NCBI GenBank assembly: GCA_028718405.1
Contig: JAQULV010000097.1
Span: forward strand, 1 to 6,107
DNA length: 6,107 nucleotides
From: Smithellaceae bacterium
GTDB taxonomy: Bacteria > Desulfobacterota > Syntrophia > Syntrophales > JAQULV01
Direction: 5' to 3'
Position numbers and translations under genes: made by a program. The notes beneath the pieces are model-generated. The model was given only the letters and a program-made list of their open reading frames with translations, had not been told where the DNA came from and ran no database searches. The first letter of the stretch is position 1. Every line of letters begins with the position of its first letter. Of the stretch, positions 1-6,107 are shown one piece after another.

Positions 1-164
1 AGCTCGATATGATTTATTGGGCCACCGAATATCGCCCCGCATCAAGCGAAGCACTGCTCGGATCAAGGTAGCGAACAGGTAAGGTTAAGCTTTTTAGAGG
101 AAGTAAGGGGCGGCACCGTAATCACCGCAGCAGCCTCTGAGCGTGATGCCACTCGGACAAGGTT

Positions 165-194
165 TTGACATCTGGATAGACATTCTCTTGTTAA
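165..194 (+). promoter_or_regulatory. Candidate sigma70-type promoter for the barrel gene
   Basis: A perfect -35 consensus hexamer, TTGACA, lies at 165-170. The best partner at normal spacing is TGTTAA at 189-194 with an 18-nt spacer, which matches TATAAT at only 3 of 6 positions. A competing pair is CGGACA (154-159) with TAGACA (177-182) at 17-nt spacing. Either would leave a leader of roughly 35-55 nt before the ATG at 238. The -35 match is good and the -10 match is poor, so this is a candidate only. Confidence 0.27.
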
Positions 195-197
195 GAG
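185..197 (+). other. Small perfect hairpin in the leader of the barrel gene
   Basis: CTCTT (185-189) and AAGAG (193-197) form a perfect 5-bp inverted repeat around the 3-nt loop GTT. It overlaps the weak -10 candidate at 189-194. It could be a small operator half-site pair or a structure at the transcript's 5' end, or it could be chance, since 5-bp palindromes are common. There is no U-tract, so it is not an intrinsic terminator. Confidence 0.2.
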
Positions 198-237
198 TGA
201 GACAGCCTATCGATCATATCGCACGGGGTATTGCCTG

Positions 238-2229
238 ATGGCCAAAAAGTTCATGCATTGGTTTTATATCACCATCGTCATTGTCTGCCTCCTCACACCG
301 GTTCTTGCATTGGCGGAGGAATGCATCGTTATTACCTCTCCCGTTGAAAATACCATGGTCATTGGGAAGCGCCCGGTAATCAAGGGTATCTTCCGCTGTC
401 CCCTGGCTGCCGGATCGTACGTCGTCATGCTCGACGGAATCGATGTAACGCAGCTCCTGGATGTCACCGAAGAAGGTTTTACCTATCGGCCGGAGACAAT
501 GGTTGCGGCCGGGAGCCACACCCTATCCGTCAGTTATACAAGTCCAGACAATTCGCCGCGGCAATTTGCCGTGAATTTCAATCTCCGCCATTCGGAAACG
601 CTTGGTGAAGTTTACTCTAAGAATGATGTCTCCCTTCTCTATGAAGGCGCATTGGCCGATTCGTCGACACAGGTGAGCTCGGGCGACCCAAACGTTGCCC
701 CTTCAACGACAGCGTCCCTTCCGCGCTCCAAGCTTGAGGGAAATCTGGCATCCGAAAACAGGCTTAAGGAAGGACCGTGGAACGTTGCTTTCACGACAAA
801 TGTGCGCTACTTCGACCAGGACATTCCCGTTTCGGACCCTCTGAAAAAGGGGCTGACGGTTGCCAACTGGCTGTTCACAACCAACTACGAGCAGGAACGT
901 GTTAAAATGAAGCTCAGCGCGGGGGATGTGTTGATCAATGAAACCCCGTACACAATAGCCGGTTTTTCCAGGAAAGGAACCACATTTAACGGTGAAGCCG
1001 GTCCGGTCTATGTCGACGTTTTCGGTGCCAGCAGTTCGCAGACCTTTGGCGTTGACGGCGGTGTCGGCATTGGCGATGTTAATGAAGATCACGTATTCGG
1101 CGCTTCCGGTGGTGTCAAGCTCTTCGAAAACAAAGTTGATTTCCGGACAATTTATGTGACCGGAACGGATCCGTCGGCTGCCGTGACGACACAATCCAAC
1201 GTATACGGAAACTCCACGACCACGGGAATCAAGCAAGGCGATGTCGTCGGTTTCCTACTTACTACAGACTTTTTTCAGAATCGTTTAAAGACGGAGGCAG
1301 AGGCGGATTTCGCGCGATTCGACCCGGACATCTCCGATGAATTTGACAAGAGGAGCGATTCCGCCTACAGGGCAAGAATCGGGGGGGCCCTCAACTGGTT
1401 CAGCTACGACGCTCTGTACGAATATATCGGAAAGTTTTACGGTGTAATAGGGAATCCGGGGCTGGCAAAAGACAGGCAAGGTTTCAGCCTGCAGAGCGGC
1501 GTCAATATGTCGGATCAGAATTTCAGTGTTGCGGCGTCCCGCTATTCGGATAACGTCGATTCGGACCCCCTTTTCCCGGAAATCGTCAGCACCCAGGGAA
1601 ACGTCTCTTATCAGTTCAACAAGATCCCTTTTCTTCCTCTGGGATTCACCTATCAGAAGTTTATGCAGGAGAGCTCGAATGAACCCGCAGGCAGTTCCCG
1701 CATCGATACGAGCACCGATACCTATTCGGGCACGATTGGTTTTACAAAGGGCACCTTTGTGGTCAATTTTGCGCCGTCTTATTCCATAATCAACGACAAG
1801 ACGCCTGCCGATGCCGACACGACAAACATCGTTTATGCCCTGACGGCGGCCTATGCCCTGCCCAATCTTTCCGTTGCTCCGGCCGTAACCTGGAATAGAA
1901 CGCGCAATCATGTAACGAACGTCTGGACAGACACCCGTGTCTATAATCTCGACCTTCGCTCACGCTTTCTCCATGACAGAGCTGCCTTTGACATGGGCGG
2001 CACCTATACGGCGTCAACGGCGGACGACACTTCGGCGGACGGTGAAACGTGGAACGCAAGGGCTACCTTGTCTTATCGGTTCAAGGATCCTCTGAAGATC
2101 CTTGTCAATCCCACGGCGAGTTTACGTTTCAGCTACCTAAGAATGGACGACAAAATAAATGCGGGAATGAATAGGGACGAGTTTAGTTTATTTATTGTTC
2201 TTGAAGCGGCGATACCGATCATGTTTTAA
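238..2229 (+). CDS. Putative outer-membrane beta-barrel protein with N-terminal Ig-like domain
   Basis: The product is a 663-residue exported protein of unknown function. Residues 1-26 form a Sec signal peptide: basic MAKK, a hydrophobic core, and cleavage predicted after ALA, before EE. Residues 27-115 look like a small Ig-like beta domain, with a VMLDGIDVTQLL segment, a GFTYRP turn and a GSHTLSVSY strand; C29 and C54 could form a disulfide. Residues 140-163 are a Ser/Thr/Pro-rich linker. From about 164 to 663 the chain shows short amphipathic strands with aromatic ends, polar Gly/Asp/Asn turns and no hydrophobic helix. It ends in AAIPIMF, and a terminal Phe is the usual Bam-recognised ending of outer-membrane barrels. 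The start is set by the signal peptide; the nearest Shine-Dalgarno is only GGGG at 225-228. The next gene begins 14 nt downstream, so they probably form an operon. A porin-like channel, surface scaffold or secretion channel are all possible; nothing visible decides between them. Confidence 0.8.
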   Translation: MAKKFMHWFYITIVIVCLLTPVLALAEECIVITSPVENTMVIGKRPVIKGIFRCPLAAGSYVVMLDGIDVTQLLDVTEEGFTYRPETMVAAGSHTLSVSYTSPDNSPRQFAVNFNLRHSETLGEVYSKNDVSLLYEGALADSSTQVSSGDPNVAPSTTASLPRSKLEGNLASENRLKEGPWNVAFTTNVRYFDQDIPVSDPLKKGLTVANWLFTTNYEQERVKMKLSAGDVLINETPYTIAGFSRKGTTFNGEAGPVYVDVFGASSSQTFGVDGGVGIGDVNEDHVFGASGGVKLFENKVDFRTIYVTGTDPSAAVTTQSNVYGNSTTTGIKQGDVVGFLLTTDFFQNRLKTEAEADFARFDPDISDEFDKRSDSAYRARIGGALNWFSYDALYEYIGKFYGVIGNPGLAKDRQGFSLQSGVNMSDQNFSVAASRYSDNVDSDPLFPEIVSTQGNVSYQFNKIPFLPLGFTYQKFMQESSNEPAGSSRIDTSTDTYSGTIGFTKGTFVVNFAPSYSIINDKTPADADTTNIVYALTAAYALPNLSVAPAVTWNRTRNHVTNVWTDTRVYNLDLRSRFLHDRAAFDMGGTYTASTADDTSADGETWNARATLSYRFKDPLKILVNPTASLRFSYLRMDDKINAGMNRDEFSLFIVLEAAIPIMF

Positions 2230-2231
2230 AT

Positions 2232-2237
2232 GGAGGG
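2232..2237 (+). promoter_or_regulatory. Ribosome binding site of the second gene
   Basis: GGAGGG sits 6 nt before the ATG at 2244, within the 14-nt gap after the upstream stop codon. It is a much stronger Shine-Dalgarno than the one in front of the upstream barrel gene. It fixes the start of the second gene and suggests that this gene initiates efficiently on the shared transcript. Confidence 0.8.
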
Positions 2238-2243
2238 ACCTTT

Positions 2244-3323
2244 ATGAAGAGATGTATCATAGCCATCATTGCCTTGATCCTGGCCGGACTCCTCGCCCCC
2301 AGCTTTTCTCGGGCAGCGGTGATGGTAACGCCGTCTTCCGTTAATGTCGTCAGGGGCCAGGCCAATACCGTCGTTCTTACTTATCGGCTTTCCGGAGTCC
2401 CTAATGGTAGTTTCACCTCCAGTGAAGGTCAATTCGTTGCTGGTGCCACCTTGGTAGATCGGAATAACATACCCGTGACCGTAACGATTACCGGTGGAAT
2501 CGGAACGATTGCCGAGACCGTTATCATACCCGTGAGAATTATGGAGCGGGTGCTTCAGTTGGGTACCGCGCAATTTACCTATTCGAGAACTTTTGGCTCC
2601 GCCGCAGCATCAGCCGGTACGGCAACAGTCAATCTAACTGTTACGGGAGAAACAGGTGGGACTCTCAGCATCAGACGTCTTTCGCTGTACTTCGGAAACG
2701 GCAGGGCCGAAACGACCGTGATGAAACACGCTGCCGATTTGAAGGCCTATGCGGATATCAGCTACAACGGATCGGGCCTTCTGAAAGGCTACTGGGAAGT
2801 TGACGGCCGGCCTCTGTCCTATGTCAGTCAAACTCTGCCCGCAAGCCAGCAAATAACCCTGACCACTCCCGACATCCCGGCCCTGCCGACCTTCGATGCG
2901 GGAACGCATACGTTGAGGTTTGTCATCACCGATCCCAACCCTGATCAGGGGATTCCCCTGCCCACCCTGATCTATTTCGTGACCACAGATGAATCTGCCG
3001 GGGAGCAGGTCGGACTGACGTTGAAAAATCCCCCCGAGGCCGCGGAAGTGCCCTATGCGTCACTGAAATGCGAATGGCAGGCCATCCATTCGGAGGTGTA
3101 CCTGATTCAGTTCTTTGAAACACCGGGGGGGAAGCCTATTTTCTCCGCTTACACAAAAAAAGGTTTTTATCAGTTGCCGCAACTGGTTCTGAAGAAGATC
3201 TTTCAACCCGGGGGAACTTACTATTGGCGGGTTATCGGCTTTGGCCGGGAACGCTCCATAACCGGCGAAAGCAAGGCCGGCATTTTCCGTTTCTCGCCTG
3301 CTGCGGCTGATACCGGCAAATGA
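2244..3323 (+). CDS. Exported multi-domain beta-sandwich protein, function unknown
   Basis: I do not recognise a named family for this 359-residue protein. Residues 1-24 are a Sec signal peptide (MKR, a long Ile/Leu/Ala core, cleavage likely after SRA). There is no lipobox. Three beta-rich regions follow. Residues 26-134 look like a beta-sandwich with VTPSSVNVVRGQ and TVVLTYRLSG strands. Residues 139-248 include an RRLSLYFGNGRAE stretch, a KGYWEVDGR motif and an IPLPTLIYFVT strand. Residues 254-350 resemble a fibronectin-III-like domain, with a PGGTYYWRVIGFG strand near the end. Mature-protein cysteine is limited to C276, so no intramolecular disulfide is expected. No transmembrane segment or C-terminal anchor is visible, so the product should be periplasmic or secreted. 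Close coupling to the barrel gene upstream suggests the two proteins work together, for example as a barrel and its periplasmic or surface partner; that is inference. The gene ends in tandem stops, TGA then TAA. Confidence 0.75.
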   Translation: MKRCIIAIIALILAGLLAPSFSRAAVMVTPSSVNVVRGQANTVVLTYRLSGVPNGSFTSSEGQFVAGATLVDRNNIPVTVTITGGIGTIAETVIIPVRIMERVLQLGTAQFTYSRTFGSAAASAGTATVNLTVTGETGGTLSIRRLSLYFGNGRAETTVMKHAADLKAYADISYNGSGLLKGYWEVDGRPLSYVSQTLPASQQITLTTPDIPALPTFDAGTHTLRFVITDPNPDQGIPLPTLIYFVTTDESAGEQVGLTLKNPPEAAEVPYASLKCEWQAIHSEVYLIQFFETPGGKPIFSAYTKKGFYQLPQLVLKKIFQPGGTYYWRVIGFGRERSITGESKAGIFRFSPAAADTGK

Positions 3324-3329
3324 TAAGAT

Positions 3330-3354
3330 GGGCACATATTAAAATAATATCCCC
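3330..3354 (+). other. AT-rich imperfect hairpin after the two-gene operon
   Basis: ATATTA (3336-3341) and TAATAT (3345-3350) form a perfect 6-bp stem around the loop AAA. GGG at 3330-3332 can pair with CCC at 3351-3353 if CAC (3333-3335) is bulged, giving 9 bp. It begins 7 nt after the stop codon of the second gene. There is no T-run after it on the plus strand, so it is a poor intrinsic terminator. It may act as an mRNA 3'-end stabiliser or attenuate read-through into the repeat-protein gene. Confidence 0.3.
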
Positions 3355-3383
3355 TTAAAGGAATTTATATTACGGCGTAGATA
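3355..3383 (+). promoter_or_regulatory. Weak candidate promoter for the FnIII-repeat gene
   Basis: TTAAAG (3355-3360) and TAGATA (3378-3383) are separated by 17 nt and match the sigma70 consensus hexamers at 3 and 4 of 6 positions. A better isolated -10 box, TATATT at 3366-3371 (5 of 6), has no acceptable -35 partner. The 119-nt AT-rich gap is the only place for a separate promoter for the downstream gene, but either assignment is weak. Read-through from the upstream operon is equally possible. Confidence 0.2.
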
Positions 3384-3427
3384 AAGAGAGTGGACCAAAA
3401 TTATTCAAATGCAACGACATCATTCGA

Positions 3428-3433
3428 AAGGAG
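3428..3433 (+). promoter_or_regulatory. Ribosome binding site of the FnIII-repeat gene
   Basis: AAGGAG lies 9 nt before the ATG at 3443. This standard Shine-Dalgarno, together with the signal peptide that follows directly, fixes the start codon. Confidence 0.8.
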
Positions 3434-3442
3434 TAACAAAGA

Positions 3443-5404
3443 ATGATACGCAAAAATCTTTTATTCATTATCGCAATGGCCATAACAATCATCGTGTTGT
3501 CAGGGATTCGCAGTGCAAATACGGCGTGGGCCGTCGAGCCTGCGACTCCCCTTGTGACCACTTACGGAATCGCGGATAACACTCCGACCACAGCCAACCT
3601 TAAAGGTACGTATAGGCCCTACGACCTCCAAATAGATAATGCCTACTTCGAATACGGCACGACGGCAAGCTACGGATCGCAAGTGACGCCGTATAGGGAA
3701 TGCAAGGTATACGCTTCCGGTGAAGTCTGTGAAGCAACCACTCAGATTACCAATCTTATGCCGCAACAAACCTACCATGTCCGTCTTGTCGTTAAATACT
3801 ACGACAAGGTGTGGAAAAAATGGTCGTTGGCCTCCGGTGAAGACAAGACATTCTCCACGCATTATCCGCCCAAAGCAACTACAAGTGAGGCAACGGATGT
3901 CACTTCCACCTCGGCCATGCTCCACGGCACGGCAAATCCGAATGGCAACAACACAGATGCCTATTTCCATTACCTCCCATTTTGTGTCATGTGCAATCCT
4001 GCCGGAGCACCCACTGTCGGTCAGAATGTTGGGGCAGGCACCGGCCCGGTAACGCTGAACCTTAAAGTTACCGGACTGACTCCCGGCACGAAATACATGT
4101 ATCGTCTACGCGCCTCGAGCAGCGCGGGATCATCAGACGGCGAATATAAAATGTTTTTCACGCCCTCCAAACCGACAGTAACAACATTTGACGCCTCCGA
4201 TATCAAAACGCACGGGGCGACACTCAGAGGTAAAGTCAACCCTTCAGGACTCGATACGATGTACTATTTTGAATACGGCGAAACCGTCTCCTACGGAATA
4301 AAGAAATCCCAGGTATACGCGGGCAAAGGCAGCGATGGCGTGACCGTGTCCCTGCCGCTGCCTAACAGCTTCACCCCGGGAAAACTTTACCATTACAGGA
4401 TAGCGGCCAGCAACACTCTGGGTTTTAGCTACGGCGAGGACAAGACCTTTACTACGGAGAAACTCGTCGCTCCTACCGCTACGACAGGCGGCGCGACGGA
4501 CATAACCATCAGCACCGCGACACTCAACGGCGTAATCAATCCGCATAACGACCAGGCAATGTGGCACTTCGAATACAGGAAGACCGGCGCGGACTGGAAG
4601 AAGACCGACAATGTCGGAGCAGCCGTGGCGAGTGACTGGAACATCACCGCCAAAATCTGGAGTCTGGACCCGGACACGACCTACTCTTATAAACTCGTCG
4701 CCGTAAACGGCGCCGGCACGGTAACCGGCGAGGAAAAAACATTCAAGACGGCGGCCCTTGCCCTGGCGACTGTCAAGACGGGCGGTGTAAAGAACATCAC
4801 CAAGTCCTCCGCGACCCTCACCGGAACCATCAATCCCCATGATACGGCGACCTCTTATTGGTTCTGGTACGGAACGTCAATGCAGTCTTTATATCACACG
4901 CCCGGCCAGGTAGGATTGACAGGAAAGAGCGACATCCCCGTTTCCGCCGATCTTATCAGTCTGGCGCCCAATACCACCTATTATTACCGTCTCTCGGCAA
5001 ACAACATCAAAGGCTCTGTGCAGGGAGAAGATAAAACATTCAAGACAGCAGAAATAACCCAGGCGCCTGTGGCTATAACCAGTCCGTCCCGGCATGTAAC
5101 GGCATCATCAGCCACCATCGGCGGGACCGTTAATCCGAACGGCCTAAATACTACATACTACTTTCAGTATGGTTTCACACCGGCTTATGGGAGCACGGCC
5201 CCGGCAATGCCTCAGTCGGCGGGAAGCGGGACAATCCCTGTTCCTGTTTCCACTTCCCTTTCGGGACTAAAGGCAAACACGACTTATTATTACCGTCTCG
5301 TAGCGGTTAACGGCGGCGGGACAAGCAATGGGGCTAATATGACTTTCCAGACGACATCGGCCACATTAATAAAAGTACCGGCTTCGCCCACAATCCGTAA
5401 GTAA
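3443..5404 (+). CDS. Secreted protein of six tandem fibronectin-III-like repeats
   Basis: The product has 653 residues. Residues 1-30 are a Sec signal peptide (MIRKN, a hydrophobic core, cleavage likely after AWA, before VEP). The rest is six FnIII-like modules of about 97-107 residues, at roughly 36-142, 143-242, 243-341, 342-440, 441-540 and 541-638. Each follows the pattern of an opening strand (xxTTxxATDI), SxATLxGxxNP, a YFEYG-type strand, a conserved L-xP-x-TxYxYR-L/I segment and a closing GEDKTFxT strand. These are all-beta modules, typically used for adhesion or as spacers. Repeats 1 and 2 carry the only cysteines: C87/C96 and C181/C184. The tail (about 639-653) is short and basic, with no sortase motif, PEP-CTERM motif, terminal membrane helix or barrel signature. 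Release from the cell, or surface attachment through another protein, is therefore expected. It lies 119 nt downstream of the exported-protein gene and may share a role with it. No enzymatic motif is visible. Confidence 0.85.
   Translation: MIRKNLLFIIAMAITIIVLSGIRSANTAWAVEPATPLVTTYGIADNTPTTANLKGTYRPYDLQIDNAYFEYGTTASYGSQVTPYRECKVYASGEVCEATTQITNLMPQQTYHVRLVVKYYDKVWKKWSLASGEDKTFSTHYPPKATTSEATDVTSTSAMLHGTANPNGNNTDAYFHYLPFCVMCNPAGAPTVGQNVGAGTGPVTLNLKVTGLTPGTKYMYRLRASSSAGSSDGEYKMFFTPSKPTVTTFDASDIKTHGATLRGKVNPSGLDTMYYFEYGETVSYGIKKSQVYAGKGSDGVTVSLPLPNSFTPGKLYHYRIAASNTLGFSYGEDKTFTTEKLVAPTATTGGATDITISTATLNGVINPHNDQAMWHFEYRKTGADWKKTDNVGAAVASDWNITAKIWSLDPDTTYSYKLVAVNGAGTVTGEEKTFKTAALALATVKTGGVKNITKSSATLTGTINPHDTATSYWFWYGTSMQSLYHTPGQVGLTGKSDIPVSADLISLAPNTTYYYRLSANNIKGSVQGEDKTFKTAEITQAPVAITSPSRHVTASSATIGGTVNPNGLNTTYYFQYGFTPAYGSTAPAMPQSAGSGTIPVPVSTSLSGLKANTTYYYRLVAVNGGGTSNGANMTFQTTSATLIKVPASPTIRK
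3548..5356 (+). repeat. Six-unit tandem FnIII-like coding repeat
   Basis: The units fall at about 3548-3868, 3869-4168, 4169-4465, 4466-4762, 4763-5062 and 5063-5356. They are clearly related at protein level but diverged in DNA, so most of the duplication is old. Short exact DNA identities remain between the later units. AAAACATTCAAGAC occurs at 4736-4749 and 5033-5046, at the ends of repeats 4 and 5. TATTATTACCGTCTC occurs at 4979-4993 and 5285-5299, in repeats 5 and 6. These sit at the same place within each unit and could allow recombination that changes repeat number. Confidence 0.8.
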
Positions 5405-5413
5405 TGGATATAA

Positions 5414-5430
5414 GATCAGCAATACTGATT
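5414..5430. terminator. Weak hairpin in the convergent gap
   Basis: ATCAG (5415-5419) and CTGAT (5425-5429) form a 5-bp stem with a 5-nt loop, extended by a possible G-T pair (5414/5430). It lies in the 72-nt gap between two convergent genes, where a bidirectional terminator would be expected. The stem is short and AT-rich and has no clear T-run on either strand, so its role as a terminator is doubtful. Confidence 0.2.
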
Positions 5431-5476
5431 ACGCTCTAAGGGGAAACCATACATATTCTGGTGTTCTGTGGGCGCA

Positions 5477-6107
5477 TTAGAAACCAAGCCATAGGGCAAC
5501 GTGGTAGACGACAGCGCCCATTACACCGGAAAGGCCCAACATCGTGAGGAGCGAAGCGATAAACCACCGGCGCTCCGCCATCTCCCTTCTCATCACGGCA
5601 AAGGTAGCCGCACAGGGGATGAACAGCATCAATACCGTGAGCAGCGCGAGGGCCGACGAACGGCTCATCACGGTCGGCAGAACCGCGACCAAGCCCTTTT
5701 CTCCCACGCCGTAGAGAACCCCCAACGTGGCCAATACGTTCTCTTTGGCAACGATGCTCGTCAAAAGGGCCGTCACCATCTTCCAATCCAACCCCATGGG
5801 CGCGCCGATGGGCGCCAGCAATCGCCCCAGCGAAGCGAGGAGGCTATCGTCCACACGTCCCTCGGGCAGGTAGGAAAGCAGCCAAACGATAACCGACACC
5901 GCCAGGATAACGGTCCCCGCTTTCTTCACGAAAGCGATCGTCCTCACCCAGATGGCAAAACCGATCGTTTGGGGATCGGGACGGTGGTAAAGGGGAAGTT
6001 CCATGATAAAGGGCACGGCCTCGGCCTTAGCAATGCCGCGGCTCACGACGATTCCTACCAATCCCAGGAGAATAATGTTTCCCGCCAGCAGACCGGGGGC
6101 GTAGAGG
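5477..6107 (-). CDS. feoB: Ferrous iron transport protein B, C-terminal part (partial)
   Basis: FeoB is an inner-membrane Fe(II) transporter with an N-terminal GTPase domain and a C-terminal membrane domain. Only the last 209 residues lie here. The frame stays open to the window edge, so the N-terminal G domain and first membrane segments are outside. Family features are clear: PFIMELPLY (fragment residues 32-40), then KKAGTVILAVSVIVW (61-75). These are followed by the conserved gate region LDWKMVTALL through SIVAKENVLATLGVLYG (106-133) and FIPCAATFAVMRRE (162-175) with the conserved gate cysteine at 165. Four to five hydrophobic segments are visible and the C-terminus is complete, ending in WLGF. 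An internal TTG at 6061 is not the start: the 15 upstream codons continue a hydrophobic FeoB-like segment. Any feoA would lie beyond the right edge or elsewhere. Transcription runs towards the FnIII gene, so the two are convergent and probably unrelated. FeoB is often controlled by Fur, but its promoter is not in view. Confidence 0.95.
   Translation of the reverse strand, partial: LYAPGLLAGNIILLGLVGIVVSRGIAKAEAVPFIMELPLYHRPDPQTIGFAIWVRTIAFVKKAGTVILAVSVIVWLLSYLPEGRVDDSLLASLGRLLAPIGAPMGLDWKMVTALLTSIVAKENVLATLGVLYGVGEKGLVAVLPTVMSRSSALALLTVLMLFIPCAATFAVMRREMAERRWFIASLLTMLGLSGVMGAVVYHVALWLGF

Larger units (their letters stand above)
1..237. other. Leader/intergenic region without a supported gene
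   Basis: No convincing coding region is visible here. Two plus-strand frames are open from the left edge but close quickly. One reaches TAA at 80-82 (26 codons) and one reaches TAG at 69-71 (22 codons). Either could be the tail of a gene lying to the left, but neither peptide is recognisable. On the minus strand a short frame runs off the left edge, again without a recognisable product or a ribosome binding site. The second half (about 100-237) probably carries the promoter and untranslated leader of the barrel gene at 238. I see no tRNA, no known riboswitch core and no strong terminator. Confidence 0.5.

Noticed and set aside
2..82. Left-edge open frame as the 3' end of an upstream gene
   Set aside because: Only 26 codons are visible, another frame is open over the same stretch, and neither peptide is recognisable, so it cannot be supported as a gene.
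111..128. Possible sigma54 promoter around GGCAC
   Set aside because: The GC element is not at the required GG-N10-GC spacing.
316..324. Gene 1 as a lipoprotein because Cys occurs just after the signal peptide
   Set aside because: The residues before C29 are A-E-E, not a lipobox, and a normal ALA cleavage site precedes them.
703..1911. Long minus-strand open frames at 703-1236 and 1285-1911
   Set aside because: Both lie wholly inside the barrel gene and lack domain character or a ribosome binding site; they are antisense shadows.
3983..3994. CxxC in repeat 2 of the FnIII protein as a heme-binding site
   Set aside because: Covalent c-type heme needs CxxCH; here the residue after the second Cys is Asn, and no other such motif occurs.
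4244..4840. 198-codon minus-strand open frame inside the FnIII gene
   Set aside because: The plus-strand repeats are unmistakable protein homology, and the antisense product has no recognisable features.
5477..6061. feoB fragment read as a complete 194-residue gene starting at TTG 6061
   Set aside because: The frame is open for 15 more codons to the window edge and those residues continue a hydrophobic FeoB segment, so the gene is cut by the window.

Overview
The window holds three consecutive plus-strand genes for exported, beta-rich proteins (238-5404). A convergent minus-strand fragment of a ferrous iron transporter gene, feoB, runs off the right edge (5477-6107). All four products look bacterial. 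Gene 1 has a Sec signal peptide, beta-barrel-like alternation and a C-terminal Phe, which points to a Gram-negative (diderm) cell. Tandem fibronectin-III-like secreted proteins and this style of FeoB are common in Desulfobacterota and similar anaerobes. That placement is an impression from sequence style, not a demonstrated assignment.

Layout. Positions 1-237 contain no gene I can support. They hold a consensus-like TTGACA box, a small hairpin and a weak ribosome binding site ahead of gene 1. Gene 1 (238-2229) encodes a 663-residue protein: signal peptide, a short Ig-like N-terminal domain, a Ser/Thr/Pro-rich linker and a predicted outer-membrane beta-barrel of about 500 residues. Gene 2 (2244-3323) starts 14 nt after gene 1 stops, behind a strong Shine-Dalgarno, and is almost certainly co-transcribed. 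It encodes a 359-residue exported protein of three apparent beta-sandwich regions, the last FnIII-like. A 119-nt AT-rich gap with an imperfect hairpin follows. Gene 3 (3443-5404) encodes a 653-residue secreted protein made almost entirely of six FnIII-like repeats of about 100 residues. A 72-nt convergent gap separates it from the 3' end of feoB.

How they may work together. Genes 1 and 2 form a tight pair: a predicted outer-membrane barrel and a predicted periplasmic or surface partner. Gene 3 adds an extended repeat protein suited to adhesion or matrix binding. A cell-surface module is the natural reading, but no residue or motif identifies a ligand, a cargo or an enzyme activity. feoB is on the other strand and is probably unrelated. 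I found no RNA gene, CRISPR array, insertion sequence or attachment site. The most unusual part is the uncharacterised gene 1-gene 2 pair. I cannot show from sequence alone that it is a new system.
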